DNA of 64,000 nt, taken from Planotetraspora thailandica (GTDB lineage: Bacteria > Actinomycetota > Actinomycetes > Streptosporangiales > Streptosporangiaceae). Below, in pieces: positions 43,196 to 52,004 of this stretch. The stretch lies in contig NZ_BOOR01000064.1 of NCBI RefSeq assembly GCF_016863335.1, positions 1 through 64,000 on the forward strand, written 5' to 3'. Within the stretch, counting starts at the first letter, position 1; each line of letters begins with the position of its first letter. The notes beneath the pieces are model-generated. The model was not told where the DNA came from. It made no database searches and was given only the letters and a program-made list of their open reading frames with translations. The position numbers and the translations under genes were made by a program.

Positions 43196-44278
43196 ATGAG
43201 CAGCCCGCTGCGACACGGCTGGACGACCGGCGCGTGCGCGACGGCCGCCACGAAGGCCGCATACACGGCGCTGCTCACCGGAGACTTCCCCGACCCGGTG
43301 ACGATCACATTGCCCCGTGACCGGCGGCCGGCCTTCGCGCTCGCGCGGGAGTCGCTCGGCGACGGCGTCGCCTCCGCCTCCGTGGTCAAGGACGCGGGCG
43401 ACGACCCCGACGTGACGCACGGCGCGCTGATCACCTCGACCGTACGGCCGGGCGGCCCGGGCAGCGGCGTGACGTTCGTGGCCGGGCCCGGGGTAGGCAC
43501 GGTCACGAAGCCGGGCCTTCCCCTCGACGTGGGCGAGCCGGCCATCAACCCGGTGCCCCGCAGGCTGATGCGTGAGCATGTGGCCGAGGTGGCCGCTTCG
43601 CACGGCGGCAGCGGCGACGTCGTCGTGGAGATCTCGGTCGACGGCGGCGAGGAACTGGCCCGCCACACCTGGAACCCGAGGCTGGGCATCCTGGGCGGCC
43701 TGTCGATCCTCGGCACGACCGGCGTCGTGGTGCCCTATTCGTGCTCGGCGTGGATCGACTCGATCCGGCGCGGCGTCGACGTCGCGAGGGCGGCGGGCCA
43801 CACGCATGTGGCCGGGTGCACCGGCAGCACGTCGGAGCGGGTGGCCGCCGAGCTGTACGGCCTGCCCGACGACGCGCTGCTCGACATGGGCGACTTCGCC
43901 GGGGCGCTGCTGAAATATCTGCGCCGCCATCCCGTGCCGCGGCTCACCGTGGCCGGCGGGATCGGCAAGCTGTCCAAGCTGGCCGACGGGCATCTCGACC
44001 TGCATTCGGGCCGGTCGCAGGTCAACCCCGACCTGCTGGCGCGGCTCGTGCTCGATGCGGGCGGCGGTTCCGCGCTCGCCGAAGAGGTCAGGGAGGCCAA
44101 CACGGCGCTCCACGCCCTGCGGTTGTGCCAGGAGGCCGGACTGCCGTTGGGCGACCTGGTCGCCGAGGGTGCCTGCGCCACGGCGGCCGAGGTGTTGCGG
44201 GAGGCCCCGGTCGAGGTCGACATCGTGGTCATCGACCGGGCCGGCGTGATCGTCGGACGGGCGGGCGGCCGCTCCTGA
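43196..44278 (+). CDS. cbiD: Cobalt-precorrin-5B C1-methyltransferase (CbiD)
   Basis: A 360-residue protein with the CbiD hallmark RHGWTTGACATAA at the N-terminus, and NPRLGILGGLSILGTTG and GGIGKLSKLA further on. It methylates C1 and removes the C20 unit, the step done by CobF in the classical aerobic pathway. Here it works alongside CobG and CobN, the mixed set known in actinobacteria. ATG 43196; divergent from cobK. Confidence 0.93.
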   Translation: MSSPLRHGWTTGACATAATKAAYTALLTGDFPDPVTITLPRDRRPAFALARESLGDGVASASVVKDAGDDPDVTHGALITSTVRPGGPGSGVTFVAGPGVGTVTKPGLPLDVGEPAINPVPRRLMREHVAEVAASHGGSGDVVVEISVDGGEELARHTWNPRLGILGGLSILGTTGVVVPYSCSAWIDSIRRGVDVARAAGHTHVAGCTGSTSERVAAELYGLPDDALLDMGDFAGALLKYLRRHPVPRLTVAGGIGKLSKLADGHLDLHSGRSQVNPDLLARLVLDAGGGSALAEEVREANTALHALRLCQEAGLPLGDLVAEGACATAAEVLREAPVEVDIVVIDRAGVIVGRAGGRS

Positions 44279-44340
44279 CGGTCCGGCTGCTCCTGACGGC
44301 CCGGCCACGAGGGGGCCTGCGGTCACGGTCCTGTCTACTG

Positions 44341-45084
44341 TCACGACCGGCGGCGGCCGGGTGAGTAGAGGTGGCTGTCGGGGAACTCCGACGCGGCGAG
44401 TACCCGGCCGACGACGATGACGGCCGTCCGTTGGATCCCCGCCTGCCGCACCTGCTCGGCGATGTCGGACAGCGTGCCCCGCAAGATCACCTCGTCCTCG
44501 CGGCTCGCCCGGGCGACGACCGCGACAGGGCAGGCGGCGCCGTAGGACGGGAGGAGTTCGGCGACCACGGCGTCGATCCGCTGCACGGCCAGGTGGAGCA
44601 CCATGGTGGCCGTGCTCGCCGACAACGTCGCGAGGTCCTCGCCATCGGGCATCGGCGTCGCCCGCGCGGCTGTGCGGGTGAGGATGACGGTCTGCCCGAC
44701 CGCGGGCACGGTGAGCTCGCGGCCCAGCGACGCTGCGGCCGCGGCGAAGGCGGGCACCCCCGGCACCACCTCATAGGGGATGCCGAGCGCGTCGAGGCGG
44801 CGCATCTGCTCGGCCACGGCGCTGAACACCGACGGGTCGCCGGAATGCAGCCGCGCGACGTCGTGCCCGGCCTCGTGCGCGCCGGCCATCTCGGCGACGA
44901 TCTGGTCGAGCGTCAGGTTGGCCGTGTCGACGAGCTTTGCTCCCTCGGGGCACGAGCCGAGTAGCTCGCGGGGCACCAGCGACCCGGCGTACAGGCAGAC
45001 GGGTGAGCTCTCCAGCACGCGCAGCCCGCGCACCGTGATGAGGTCGGCCGCACCCGGGCCCGCGCCGACGAAACGCACCGTCAT
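44341..45084 (-). CDS. cobM: Precorrin-4 C11-methyltransferase (CobM/CbiF)
   Basis: A 247-residue SAM-dependent methylase: VGAGPGAADLITVRG, CLYAGSLV, LHSGDPSVFSA and VPGVPAFAAAAA are the standard motifs. It makes precorrin-5 from precorrin-4. The ATG overlaps the cobL stop (ATGA, 45081-45084), so it is coupled to cobL. Confidence 0.95.
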   Translation of the reverse strand: MTVRFVGAGPGAADLITVRGLRVLESSPVCLYAGSLVPRELLGSCPEGAKLVDTANLTLDQIVAEMAGAHEAGHDVARLHSGDPSVFSAVAEQMRRLDALGIPYEVVPGVPAFAAAAASLGRELTVPAVGQTVILTRTAARATPMPDGEDLATLSASTATMVLHLAVQRIDAVVAELLPSYGAACPVAVVARASREDEVILRGTLSDIAEQVRQAGIQRTAVIVVGRVLAASEFPDSHLYSPGRRRS

Positions 45085-46298
45085 GAAGCATCTCCTTGGG
45101 GGCTTTTGGTCACCGACCAGACGGTCACCGGCATCATGGCCCGCCAGCCGGTGAAGCCGCCGACTGGGGAGGCCCGTTGCACGGCCAGGCGGACGAGGTC
45201 GCCGCCGAGCCTGCCGTACCACTGCCCGACGACGGCCTCGGACTCCAGCGTGACCGCGTTGGCCACGAGCCGGCCTCCGGGTCGCAGGGCGGCCCAGCAC
45301 GCCTCGACGACGCCGGGCGCGGTGACGCCTCCGCCGACGAACACCGCGTCAGGCCGGGGCAGCCCGTCGAGGGCCGCGGGGGCGGCGCCTTCGACCACGC
45401 GGAGGCCGGGCACGCCCAGGGCGTCGGCGTTGCGGCGGATGCGCTCGGCGCGTTCGGCCCTGCCTTCGACGGCGACAGCCGTACAGGACGGGTGGGACCG
45501 CATCCACTCGATCGCGATGCTGCCCGCGCCCGCGCCCACGTCCCACAACGTCTCGCCGGGCAGGGGGGCGAGCCGCGAAAGGCTGACGGCGCGCACCTCG
45601 CGTTTGGTGAGCTGCCCGTCATGCTCGAAGGCGTCGTCGGGCAGCCCGGGCACGAGGGGGAGGGCCCGGGTGTCGGGCCCGGCGGCGCATTCGACGGCGA
45701 CGACGTTCAGCGCCGCGGACGTGGTGTGCGGCCAGGCGGCGGCGGTGCCGTCTTGCCGCGCCTCGGTCGGCGCGCCGAGATCGGACAGCACGATCAGCTT
45801 GCTCGCTCCGTAACCACGCGCGGTGAGCAGCCCGGCCACCCGGGAGGGCGTCGCGCCGTCGGCGCTGAGCACGATCAGACGGCGGCCCGGCTGCACGGGG
45901 GCGTTGAGCACGGCGAGGGGGCGGCCGACGAGGCTGACCACCTCGACCTGCTCGGCGGGCCAGCCCAGCCGTGCGCAGGCCAGCGAGAGCGACGACAGGT
46001 GCGGCAGCACGCGCAGGCGGCCCGGCCCGAGCAGTCGCGCCAGGGTCGAGCCGATGCCGAAGAACATGGGGTCGCCGCTCGCCAGGACGCAGACGTCACG
46101 CCCGGCGTGCTCGTCGATCAGACCGGGGAGCGCGGCCAGCAACGGGGACGGCCAGGCGACGCGCTCGGCGCCCGAGGGCGGCACCAGGTCGAGCTGCCGG
46201 GGGCCGCCGATCAGCACCTCCGCCTTCTCGAGGGCGGCGCGTGAGGCGGGGGCCAGGCCGGGCCAGCCGTCGGCGCCGATCCCGACGACGGTGATCAC
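45081..46298 (-). CDS. cobL: Precorrin-6Y C5,15-methyltransferase / decarboxylase (CobL)
   Basis: A 405-residue two-domain enzyme. The N-terminal CbiE methylase has VVGIGADGWPGL and LASGDPMFFGIG. The C-terminal CbiT methylase/decarboxylase has LWDVGAGAGSIAIEW and VFVGGGV. It methylates C5 and C15 and decarboxylates the C12 side chain. GTG 46298 overlaps the stop of the PPOX gene (GTGA). Upstream in-frame codons lie inside that gene and are not used. Confidence 0.94.
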   Translation of the reverse strand: MITVVGIGADGWPGLAPASRAALEKAEVLIGGPRQLDLVPPSGAERVAWPSPLLAALPGLIDEHAGRDVCVLASGDPMFFGIGSTLARLLGPGRLRVLPHLSSLSLACARLGWPAEQVEVVSLVGRPLAVLNAPVQPGRRLIVLSADGATPSRVAGLLTARGYGASKLIVLSDLGAPTEARQDGTAAAWPHTTSAALNVVAVECAAGPDTRALPLVPGLPDDAFEHDGQLTKREVRAVSLSRLAPLPGETLWDVGAGAGSIAIEWMRSHPSCTAVAVEGRAERAERIRRNADALGVPGLRVVEGAAPAALDGLPRPDAVFVGGGVTAPGVVEACWAALRPGGRLVANAVTLESEAVVGQWYGRLGGDLVRLAVQRASPVGGFTGWRAMMPVTVWSVTKSPQGDAS

Positions 46299-46690
46299 AT
46301 GTTCCCCAGCACGCGGGTGACCTGGATCTCCAGCACCACGCGCTGGGGGTTGACCCGCGGTTGCTTGTACCGCTCGGCATATCGCCGTTCGGCGTCGGCG
46401 ACGCGCTCGGGGTCGGCGTGCACCACGGCGGTTCCTTCGAGCGTCGACCAGCGGCGGCCGTCGACCTGGCAGAGCGCGACCGGTATGCCCTCCGCACCGG
46501 CGGCGGAGACGAGGCGGGCCTTGTGCGACGCGCCGGACGTGATCACGCGCGCGGTCGCCGTCGCGAGGTCGAGGGTGGCGCCGACCGGCACAACATGCGG
46601 GGTGCCGTCTGGCCGGACGGTCGTGAGCGTGCACAGGTGTCGCTCCCGCCAGAACTCGGCGAACGCCTCGCCGCGCTCGACCAGATCCAC
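46295..46690 (-). CDS. PPOX-class F420-dependent oxidoreductase
   Basis: A 131-residue split-barrel protein of the pyridoxamine-phosphate-oxidase-like class: HLCTLTTVRPDGTPHVVPVG at the start, HKARLVSAAG in the middle and VVLEIQVTRVLG at the end. Members use F420 (or FMN) in actinobacteria. GTG 46690 has AAGGGGA upstream. It is the first gene of the cobL-cobM operon, with GTGA overlap to cobL. This placement hints at a redox or repair role in corrin synthesis; the family alone does not prove it. Confidence 0.85.
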   Translation of the reverse strand: MDLVERGEAFAEFWRERHLCTLTTVRPDGTPHVVPVGATLDLATATARVITSGASHKARLVSAAGAEGIPVALCQVDGRRWSTLEGTAVVHADPERVADAERRYAERYKQPRVNPQRVVLEIQVTRVLGNM

Positions 46691-46747
46691 ACCCGTCCCC
46701 TTTCGACCGTTTTCGACGCCATCGTAGTGGCGGACCGGCCGATCAGG

Positions 46748-47398
46748 TCACGACCGGTGGCCGAGCCCGGCCTGGCGGGCGCGCACGATGGCCTCGGCAC
46801 GGTCGGCGACCTGAAGCTTTGCGAAGATCGAGGAGATGTGGTTGCTGACGGTCTTCGGACTGATCACGAGACGCCGGGCGATCACCGCGTTGGCGTGACC
46901 GGCGGCGATGAGGTCGAGCACCTCGCGTTCCCGGCCGGTCAGCTCGGGGAACGGCTCCGCGGCCGACACGCTGCGGCCGCCCCCGGCGAAGAAGTCGATG
47001 ATCCGGCGGGCCACCGTGGGCCCGAAGACGGCCTGACCCGCGGCGACGGAACGCACCGCCCTGACGATCTCGTCCTGCTGCGCCCCCTTGACGAGGTAGC
47101 CGGACGCCCCGGCGCGCATCGCCGCGAAGACGGACTCGTCGTCTTCGAACATCGTCAGGACCAGGACCCGGGTGTCGGGCGCGACGCGCAGGATCGACCG
47201 GGTGGCCTCGACGCCGTTGACGCCGGGCATGTGGAGGTCCATCACGACGACGTCGGGGTGGCTGAGCTGGGCTTCGCGGCGGGCGGCCTCGCCGTCGCCC
47301 GCCTCGCCGACGATCTCGATGTCGGTCAGTGAGGCGACGAGGGCGCGCATGCCCTCGCGCATCATCGGGTGGTCGTCGACGACGACGACGCGAATCAT
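46748..47398 (-). CDS. LuxR/NarL family response regulator
   Basis: A 216-residue regulator. The receiver has VVDDHPMMREGM, the phosphoacceptor Asp in VVMDLHMPGVNG, Thr in VLTMFED and Lys in LVKGA. The LuxR HTH reads LTGREREVLDLIAAGHANAVIARRL. ATG 47398 overlaps the kinase stop (ATGA), so it is translationally coupled to its partner kinase. Confidence 0.94.
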   Translation of the reverse strand: MIRVVVVDDHPMMREGMRALVASLTDIEIVGEAGDGEAARREAQLSHPDVVVMDLHMPGVNGVEATRSILRVAPDTRVLVLTMFEDDESVFAAMRAGASGYLVKGAQQDEIVRAVRSVAAGQAVFGPTVARRIIDFFAGGGRSVSAAEPFPELTGREREVLDLIAAGHANAVIARRLVISPKTVSNHISSIFAKLQVADRAEAIVRARQAGLGHRS

Positions 47399-49383
47399 GA
47401 TCTCTCCAGTGGGAGTAGGGCGTGGACGCGGCCGCCACGGTCGGTCGGCCCCGCGGTGAGGACGCCTCCGAGCTCGGAGGCGCGTTCGTGCATGGAGCGC
47501 AGTCCGACGCCGTGACGCCACGCGGCGCCGCCTTCGCCGGAGGCGCCGCCTTCGCCGGAGGCGCCGTCGTCGCGGATCTCCAGATGCAGTGAGCGGTCGG
47601 CGCGCAGGGAGATGACGCACGAGCCGGCGCCGCCGTGACGAAGGGCGTTGGTCACGGCTTCCGTCGCGATGCGATACGCCGCGACCTCGACGGCGGCGGG
47701 CAGCGCGGGCAGGTCGCCGGGGGAGTCGATCGTGACCGCGAAAAGGCCGTCGTCGCGCCGCCACGACTGCTCCGCGTGCTGGCGCAGGGCCCCGAGCAGG
47801 CCGAGTTCGTCCAGGTCCGGCGGGCGCAGGTCGTAGACGAGCCGGCGGATGTCGGCGATCGCGTTCGTCAGGTCGGCGCGCAGGTCCAGCAGCAGCCGTC
47901 CCGACCGGTCGGGGTCGGCGATGCGCAGGTTGTGGGCGGCGTCGGCTTTGAGAGTGACCGCGGTCAGGGCGCTGCCGAGGCCGTCGTGCAGGTCACGGCG
48001 CAGCCGGCGGCGCTCCTCCTCCCTGGCGGCGACGATCCGGGCCCGCGATTCGCGCAACTGCTCCGACAGGCGGACCGCCTGCAACGCCACGCCGATGGGT
48101 GCGGCGAGCAGATCGAGGGCCCGCCGGTCGGCCGCCGACAGGCGCGACTCTCCCGTGCGCAGCCCCACCAGCAGGTCGGCGGGCCCGCCGTCGGCGACCT
48201 CCAGCGCCACGGTGTGGCACACCTCGGAGGCCGTGCCGTACGTCGCGAGGAGTCTGCCGTCCACGCTGACCGCCGCGTACGGCAGGCGCAGCGCCTCGCA
48301 TACCGCGTGGAGCACGCCGTCGAGCCCGGTGCCGAGCCGTATGCCGACACGGGCGGCGGCCGCCGCGGGGTCCTGCCGCCGGCCGTACATGAGCCGGTCC
48401 ACGAACGACTGGACGGCCGAGCGCGCCGGGGCGAACGCCAGCGCGACCACCCCGGTCGCCAGCAGCGGGCTCGCGGTGAGGTGCTCACGCGCGAGCGCGC
48501 CCAAGCCCGCGACGATGCCCAGATAAGAGCCGACCACGCCGACGGTGAGCAGGCCGTACACGATCGACCGGTTGATGACGAGCCGGATGTCGTAGAGCTG
48601 GTGGCGCAGGATCGCGATCGTCGCGGCGGCGGGGATCAGCGGCAGGGTGAGCAGGAACAGGATCGGCCCGTCGGTGGTCACGATGCGTTGCGCGTTGAGG
48701 ACGACGAAGACGGCCGTCGCCCACAGCAGCCAGAGCATCTGGAGCCGCTGCACGCCACGCGAGCGGCGCACCCGCACTCCGAGCGCGACGACGCTCGTGA
48801 GCAGCAGGAGCGCGCCCACGCCGGCCGCCACCGGCGTCACGGCCGCCACGACCTGTCCGGCGGCCTCGGGCAGCAGCGGGCTCCGGTCGGCGATCGGCTC
48901 GTGGTCGAGGCTGCCCGGCTGCAGCGTCAGCAGCGGGACGAACGCGAGCATGGCCACGGTGGCCGCCGCTACAGGCCGCCAGCGCGGAGACAGCGGCGGG
49001 CCGTCCGGGAACAGCTGCAGGATCAGCGGCAGACAGACGGCGGGGGCAGGGATCCACACGGTGATGCCGACGACGTCGATCAGCCGCTCCCACGCGGGGG
49101 ACCACGCGATCACACCGGACAGCAGGCCCAGGCAGGCCACGCTCGCCGAATAGCACGCGCCGAACGCGACGAACAGCAGCCCGATGCGGTGCCGCGGCCG
49201 GTGGGCCAGGACGAGAGCGCCGAACGCGGTGAACGTCACCGCCACGGCCGAGTTGGTCAGCAGGTAGGTCTCGGCCGCGTCGGCCAGGTCGTAGCCGCCG
49301 GCGAACCACGAGACCCATGCGGACGCGATCACCACGACCGTGACCGCGAACGCCGCGACCGGCACCGCACGGCTGTCTGACAT
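47395..49383 (-). CDS. Multi-helix sensor histidine kinase (HisKA_3 type)
   Basis: A 662-residue kinase. The N-terminal half has about eight or nine hydrophobic helices. A GAF-like region follows (about 375-480), then HisKA_3 with phospho-His in RRDLHDGLGSALT, then HATPase with EAVTNALRHG, DDG and GVGLRSM. Between G1 and G2 a six-residue unit ASGEGG is duplicated, from an 18-bp tandem repeat near 47530-47566. ATG 49383 is chosen; the longer frame upstream crosses the divergent gene. It is paired with the regulator at 46748. The signal is unknown, perhaps membrane state. Confidence 0.9.
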   Translation of the reverse strand: MSDSRAVPVAAFAVTVVVIASAWVSWFAGGYDLADAAETYLLTNSAVAVTFTAFGALVLAHRPRHRIGLLFVAFGACYSASVACLGLLSGVIAWSPAWERLIDVVGITVWIPAPAVCLPLILQLFPDGPPLSPRWRPVAAATVAMLAFVPLLTLQPGSLDHEPIADRSPLLPEAAGQVVAAVTPVAAGVGALLLLTSVVALGVRVRRSRGVQRLQMLWLLWATAVFVVLNAQRIVTTDGPILFLLTLPLIPAAATIAILRHQLYDIRLVINRSIVYGLLTVGVVGSYLGIVAGLGALAREHLTASPLLATGVVALAFAPARSAVQSFVDRLMYGRRQDPAAAAARVGIRLGTGLDGVLHAVCEALRLPYAAVSVDGRLLATYGTASEVCHTVALEVADGGPADLLVGLRTGESRLSAADRRALDLLAAPIGVALQAVRLSEQLRESRARIVAAREEERRRLRRDLHDGLGSALTAVTLKADAAHNLRIADPDRSGRLLLDLRADLTNAIADIRRLVYDLRPPDLDELGLLGALRQHAEQSWRRDDGLFAVTIDSPGDLPALPAAVEVAAYRIATEAVTNALRHGGAGSCVISLRADRSLHLEIRDDGASGEGGASGEGGAAWRHGVGLRSMHERASELGGVLTAGPTDRGGRVHALLPLERS

Positions 49384-49542
49384 GGGCCCATCATCGGGTT
49401 CCACGACCCCTGGAAGCCATAGGGGCGTGCTCCCATACCGAGCCGCAAAACCCGGGCGGAATAGGGGCGTACGCCCACGATGGCGGGATCCTCCGCGACC
49501 CACTCTCGACCAGAAAGCACGTTGTCCCATTCGGAGGGTCCC

Positions 49543-50256
49543 ATGACGTACGAGTCCCCCATCGAAACGGCGGCGCAGGCGCCCGTCAGGCAGCCTCGCG
49601 ACGTTCGAGGCTTCTGGCGTGTCCTGCTGGCGGTGATCGCCCCGCTGCCCCTGCTGGGCCAGGCGTTCTACGTGCTGCTGAACCCGCTTCCCGGAGGCGG
49701 CGACTTCGCCGCCGGTTTGGCGAAGGTCCAGGCCGACCAGCAGGTCATGAGCACGATCCAGTGGTTGAACGCCGTGTTCGTGATCGCGCTCATCCCCGCG
49801 GCCGTCGCGGTCGCGTGGGTGGCGCGGCGCGGTGCTCCCCGGCTCGCGACGGCCGGAGCGGTGGTGTCGCTGCTGGGTTTCCTCGCCGGCTTCGGCAGGC
49901 TGCCGAACGACGACCTCGTCATGCTGAGCGCGGTGCGCAGCGGCCTCGACCACGGTGTGGTCGCCAAGCTCGACGCGGCGTTGTGGGAGGACCCCGTCGT
50001 CTCCGTGGCCTCCGGCCTGTGGATCCTGGGGCTCACCGTGGGCCTGGCGCTCCTGGGCGCGGCGCTGTGGCGCAGCCGGGTCGCGCCCGCCTGGACGGGC
50101 ATCGCCCTCATGATCGCCGGACCGACCCATCCGTTCCTCCCGGGCCAGGCCGCCGCCGCGGGCCTCGTCGTCGGCGCGGTGGGCTTCGCCGGAGCCTCCC
50201 TCGCGCTGCTGCGCATGCGCAACGACGAGTTCGACCTGCCTCCCGCCGGCCGGTGA
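49543..50256 (+). CDS. Multi-span membrane protein of unknown function
   Basis: A 237-residue protein with about six hydrophobic helices (VLLAVIAPLPLLGQAFYVLL first, AAAAGLVVGAVGFAGASLAL last) and a loop with GFGRLPNDDLVML. I recognise no family motif. ATG 49543 has CGGAGGG at 49532-49538. It is divergent from the kinase-regulator pair, 159 bp away, which makes it a plausible target or sensor partner of that system. A strong terminator follows. Confidence 0.75.
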   Translation: MTYESPIETAAQAPVRQPRDVRGFWRVLLAVIAPLPLLGQAFYVLLNPLPGGGDFAAGLAKVQADQQVMSTIQWLNAVFVIALIPAAVAVAWVARRGAPRLATAGAVVSLLGFLAGFGRLPNDDLVMLSAVRSGLDHGVVAKLDAALWEDPVVSVASGLWILGLTVGLALLGAALWRSRVAPAWTGIALMIAGPTHPFLPGQAAAAGLVVGAVGFAGASLALLRMRNDEFDLPPAGR

Positions 50257-50289
50257 CCGGCCACACGACGGCACTTATCGACGGCACCG

Positions 50290-50328
50290 ACGACGCGCGG
50301 CCGGTCACCGGTCGCGCGTCGTGTTTTT
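50290..50328 (+). terminator. Intrinsic terminator with T-run
   Basis: A 10-bp stem ACGACGCGCG/CGCGCGTCGT (50290-50299 with 50313-50322), then GTTTTT. It ends the membrane protein gene, and its T-run touches the 3' end of the convergent methyltransferase gene. Confidence 0.8.
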
Positions 50329-51100
50329 ACCGCCTTTCCGACAGCCGCAGCAGCGTGAGGTAGCGCTTGACGACCCGCCCTCCGTACCGGCCGTCGATGA
50401 GGGACGAGATGCAGCCGAACAGCCCGGCGCGGGCCTCGGCGGGCAGCGCCCGGTGATTGGAGTAGGTGGAAAGCACGTCGAGGTATTCCTGCGTGCTGTA
50501 GGAGAACTCCCATTCGTAACGGCGGAACCGTGAGACGCCGAAACGGCCGGAGGCGTCGACCTCGGCGGCGTCCGACGGCAATGACGTCGACGGCTTGAGC
50601 GTCAGGCCCGGCGGGGTGTCGGGGTCGAACTTCTCGTAGCAGCGCTGGACGTCGGCGAAGAACCCGGCGGTCCCGCCGCTGACGTGATGGGTGGAGATGA
50701 CGGCGAGGGTGCCGCCGGGGCGCAGCGCGTCGGCCGTCTTGGCGACCCGGACGGCCGGGTCGATCCAGTGGAAGCTGGTCGCCGCGAGCACGACGTCGAA
50801 CGGCTCCGGCGGCAGCGGCCAGTCCTCGAACGCGGCGTTGACCACCTCGACCTGGGGGAAGCCCGCGAGCTTGCGGCGGGCGAACGCGGCCATCTCGGCA
50901 CCGAGTTCCACGGCGACCACCTGGCATCCGCGCTCGGCGAGCGGAACGGTCGCCTGCCCGGTGCCGCAGCCGATCTCCAGCACCCGGCTTCCGGGCGCGA
51001 TCTCGTCGAAGAGCTCCGGGGGGTAGCCGGGGCGGGCCCGGTCGTAGAGCGCGGGGTCCTCGGTGAACGTACGGCGAAGCGTGTTCCGATCTCCGGCCAT
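50327..51100 (-). CDS. Class I SAM-dependent methyltransferase
   Basis: A 257-residue methyltransferase. Motif I LEIGCGTGQAT, motif II acidic end VAVELG, FDVVLAATSFHWIDP (motif IV region) and LRPGGTLAVIS are of the Methyltransf_11/25 type. The N-terminal RRTFTEDPALYDRARPGYP is typical of a family of small-molecule methylases. The substrate is unknown. It is divergent from the PadR gene; the 97-bp gap holds the PadR promoter. Confidence 0.88.
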   Translation of the reverse strand: MAGDRNTLRRTFTEDPALYDRARPGYPPELFDEIAPGSRVLEIGCGTGQATVPLAERGCQVVAVELGAEMAAFARRKLAGFPQVEVVNAAFEDWPLPPEPFDVVLAATSFHWIDPAVRVAKTADALRPGGTLAVISTHHVSGGTAGFFADVQRCYEKFDPDTPPGLTLKPSTSLPSDAAEVDASGRFGVSRFRRYEWEFSYSTQEYLDVLSTYSNHRALPAEARAGLFGCISSLIDGRYGGRVVKRYLTLLRLSERR

Positions 51101-51134
51101 GTCTGCAGGCTACGTGTTCGACGCGTGCGACGGC

Positions 51135-51176
51135 TTGTCGCGGGGCGCTCGTCATCGTATATTCGCAAGCGAGTAC
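51135..51176 (+). promoter_or_regulatory. PadR gene promoter with operator
   Basis: TTGTCG (51135-51140), a 17-bp spacer, TATATT (51158-51163). An imperfect palindrome ATATTCGC-AA-GCGAGTAC (51159-51176, 6 of 8 arm positions match) covers the -10 and start site. PadR regulators usually bind such sites at their own promoters, so autorepression is likely. Confidence 0.65.
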
Positions 51177-51197
51177 TCGTCAGCGAGGTGAGAGCGG

Positions 51198-51851
51198 ATG
51201 GCCGGACGCCGCAGAGTGGGCAACCTCCTTGCCCTCGCCGTGCTCTCGGCGGTGGTCGAACGACCGATGCACCCCTACGAGATGGCCTCGGTGCTTCGTG
51301 AGCGCGGCAAGGACCGCGACATGAACATCAAATGGGGCTCCCTCTACACCGTCGTACGGAATCTCGAGAAGCACGGCCTGATCGAGGCGGTCGAGAGCGT
51401 GCGCACCGGCGGCCGTCCCGAGCGCACGATCTACCGGATCACCGACGCCGGCCGTGAGGAGCTCGTCGACTGGGTGCGGGAGCTGATCTCCACACCCGAG
51501 CGCGAGTTCTTCCGGTTCGAGGCCGGCCTGTCGGTGATGGTGGTGCTCGCGCCCGACGAGGTGATGGAGCTTCTCGGCCGGCGGCTGAGCCTGCTGGAGC
51601 AGGAGATCGCCGCGGCGCGGGAGTCCTTGGCGGCCTTCAGCCGTGAGCTCTCCCGCATGCTCCTCATCGAGGCGGAGTTCGACCTGGCCATGCGCGAGGC
51701 GGAGGCGGCCTGGGTCCGCTCGCTGCTCGACGAGCTCACGTCGGGTTCCATGCCCGACCTCGAGCTCTGGCGGAAGTTCCACGAGACGGGGGAGATCCCG
51801 GCCGAGGTGCGCGACATGGCGGAAAGGAGCCGCACCGGCAACCAGAAGTGA
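51198..51851 (+). CDS. PadR family transcriptional regulator
   Basis: A 217-residue regulator with a PadR winged helix (about 8-90; MHPYEMASVLRERG and WGSLYTVVRNLEKHGLIE...GGRPERTIYRIT) and a C-terminal helical dimerisation domain (Vir_Reg type). ATG 51198 follows GAGGTGAG. It precedes a drug-exporter-like ABC pair, a common PadR arrangement, and probably represses it until a ligand binds. Confidence 0.92.
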   Translation: MAGRRRVGNLLALAVLSAVVERPMHPYEMASVLRERGKDRDMNIKWGSLYTVVRNLEKHGLIEAVESVRTGGRPERTIYRITDAGREELVDWVRELISTPEREFFRFEAGLSVMVVLAPDEVMELLGRRLSLLEQEIAAARESLAAFSRELSRMLLIEAEFDLAMREAEAAWVRSLLDELTSGSMPDLELWRKFHETGEIPAEVRDMAERSRTGNQK

Positions 51852-51853
51852 GA

Positions 51854-51895
51854 AGGACCCCGGCGGGGGTGCTGCAACACCGCCGACGGGGTCCT
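51854..51895 (+). terminator. Hairpin between the PadR and ABC genes
   Basis: AGGACCCCG (51854-51862) pairs with CGGGGTCCT (51887-51895), with partial inner pairing. It starts just after the PadR stop and may attenuate read-through into the ABC genes. Confidence 0.5.
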
Positions 51896-52004
51896 CGACC
51901 TCGAACCGAACCCGCCAAGGGGAACCAGCACGAGGTGGCAACCGCAAGGATAGCTGGGCACCCCTTCACGGGCCGGTTCGCACGTTCACGAACCGGAGGA
52001 ATCC

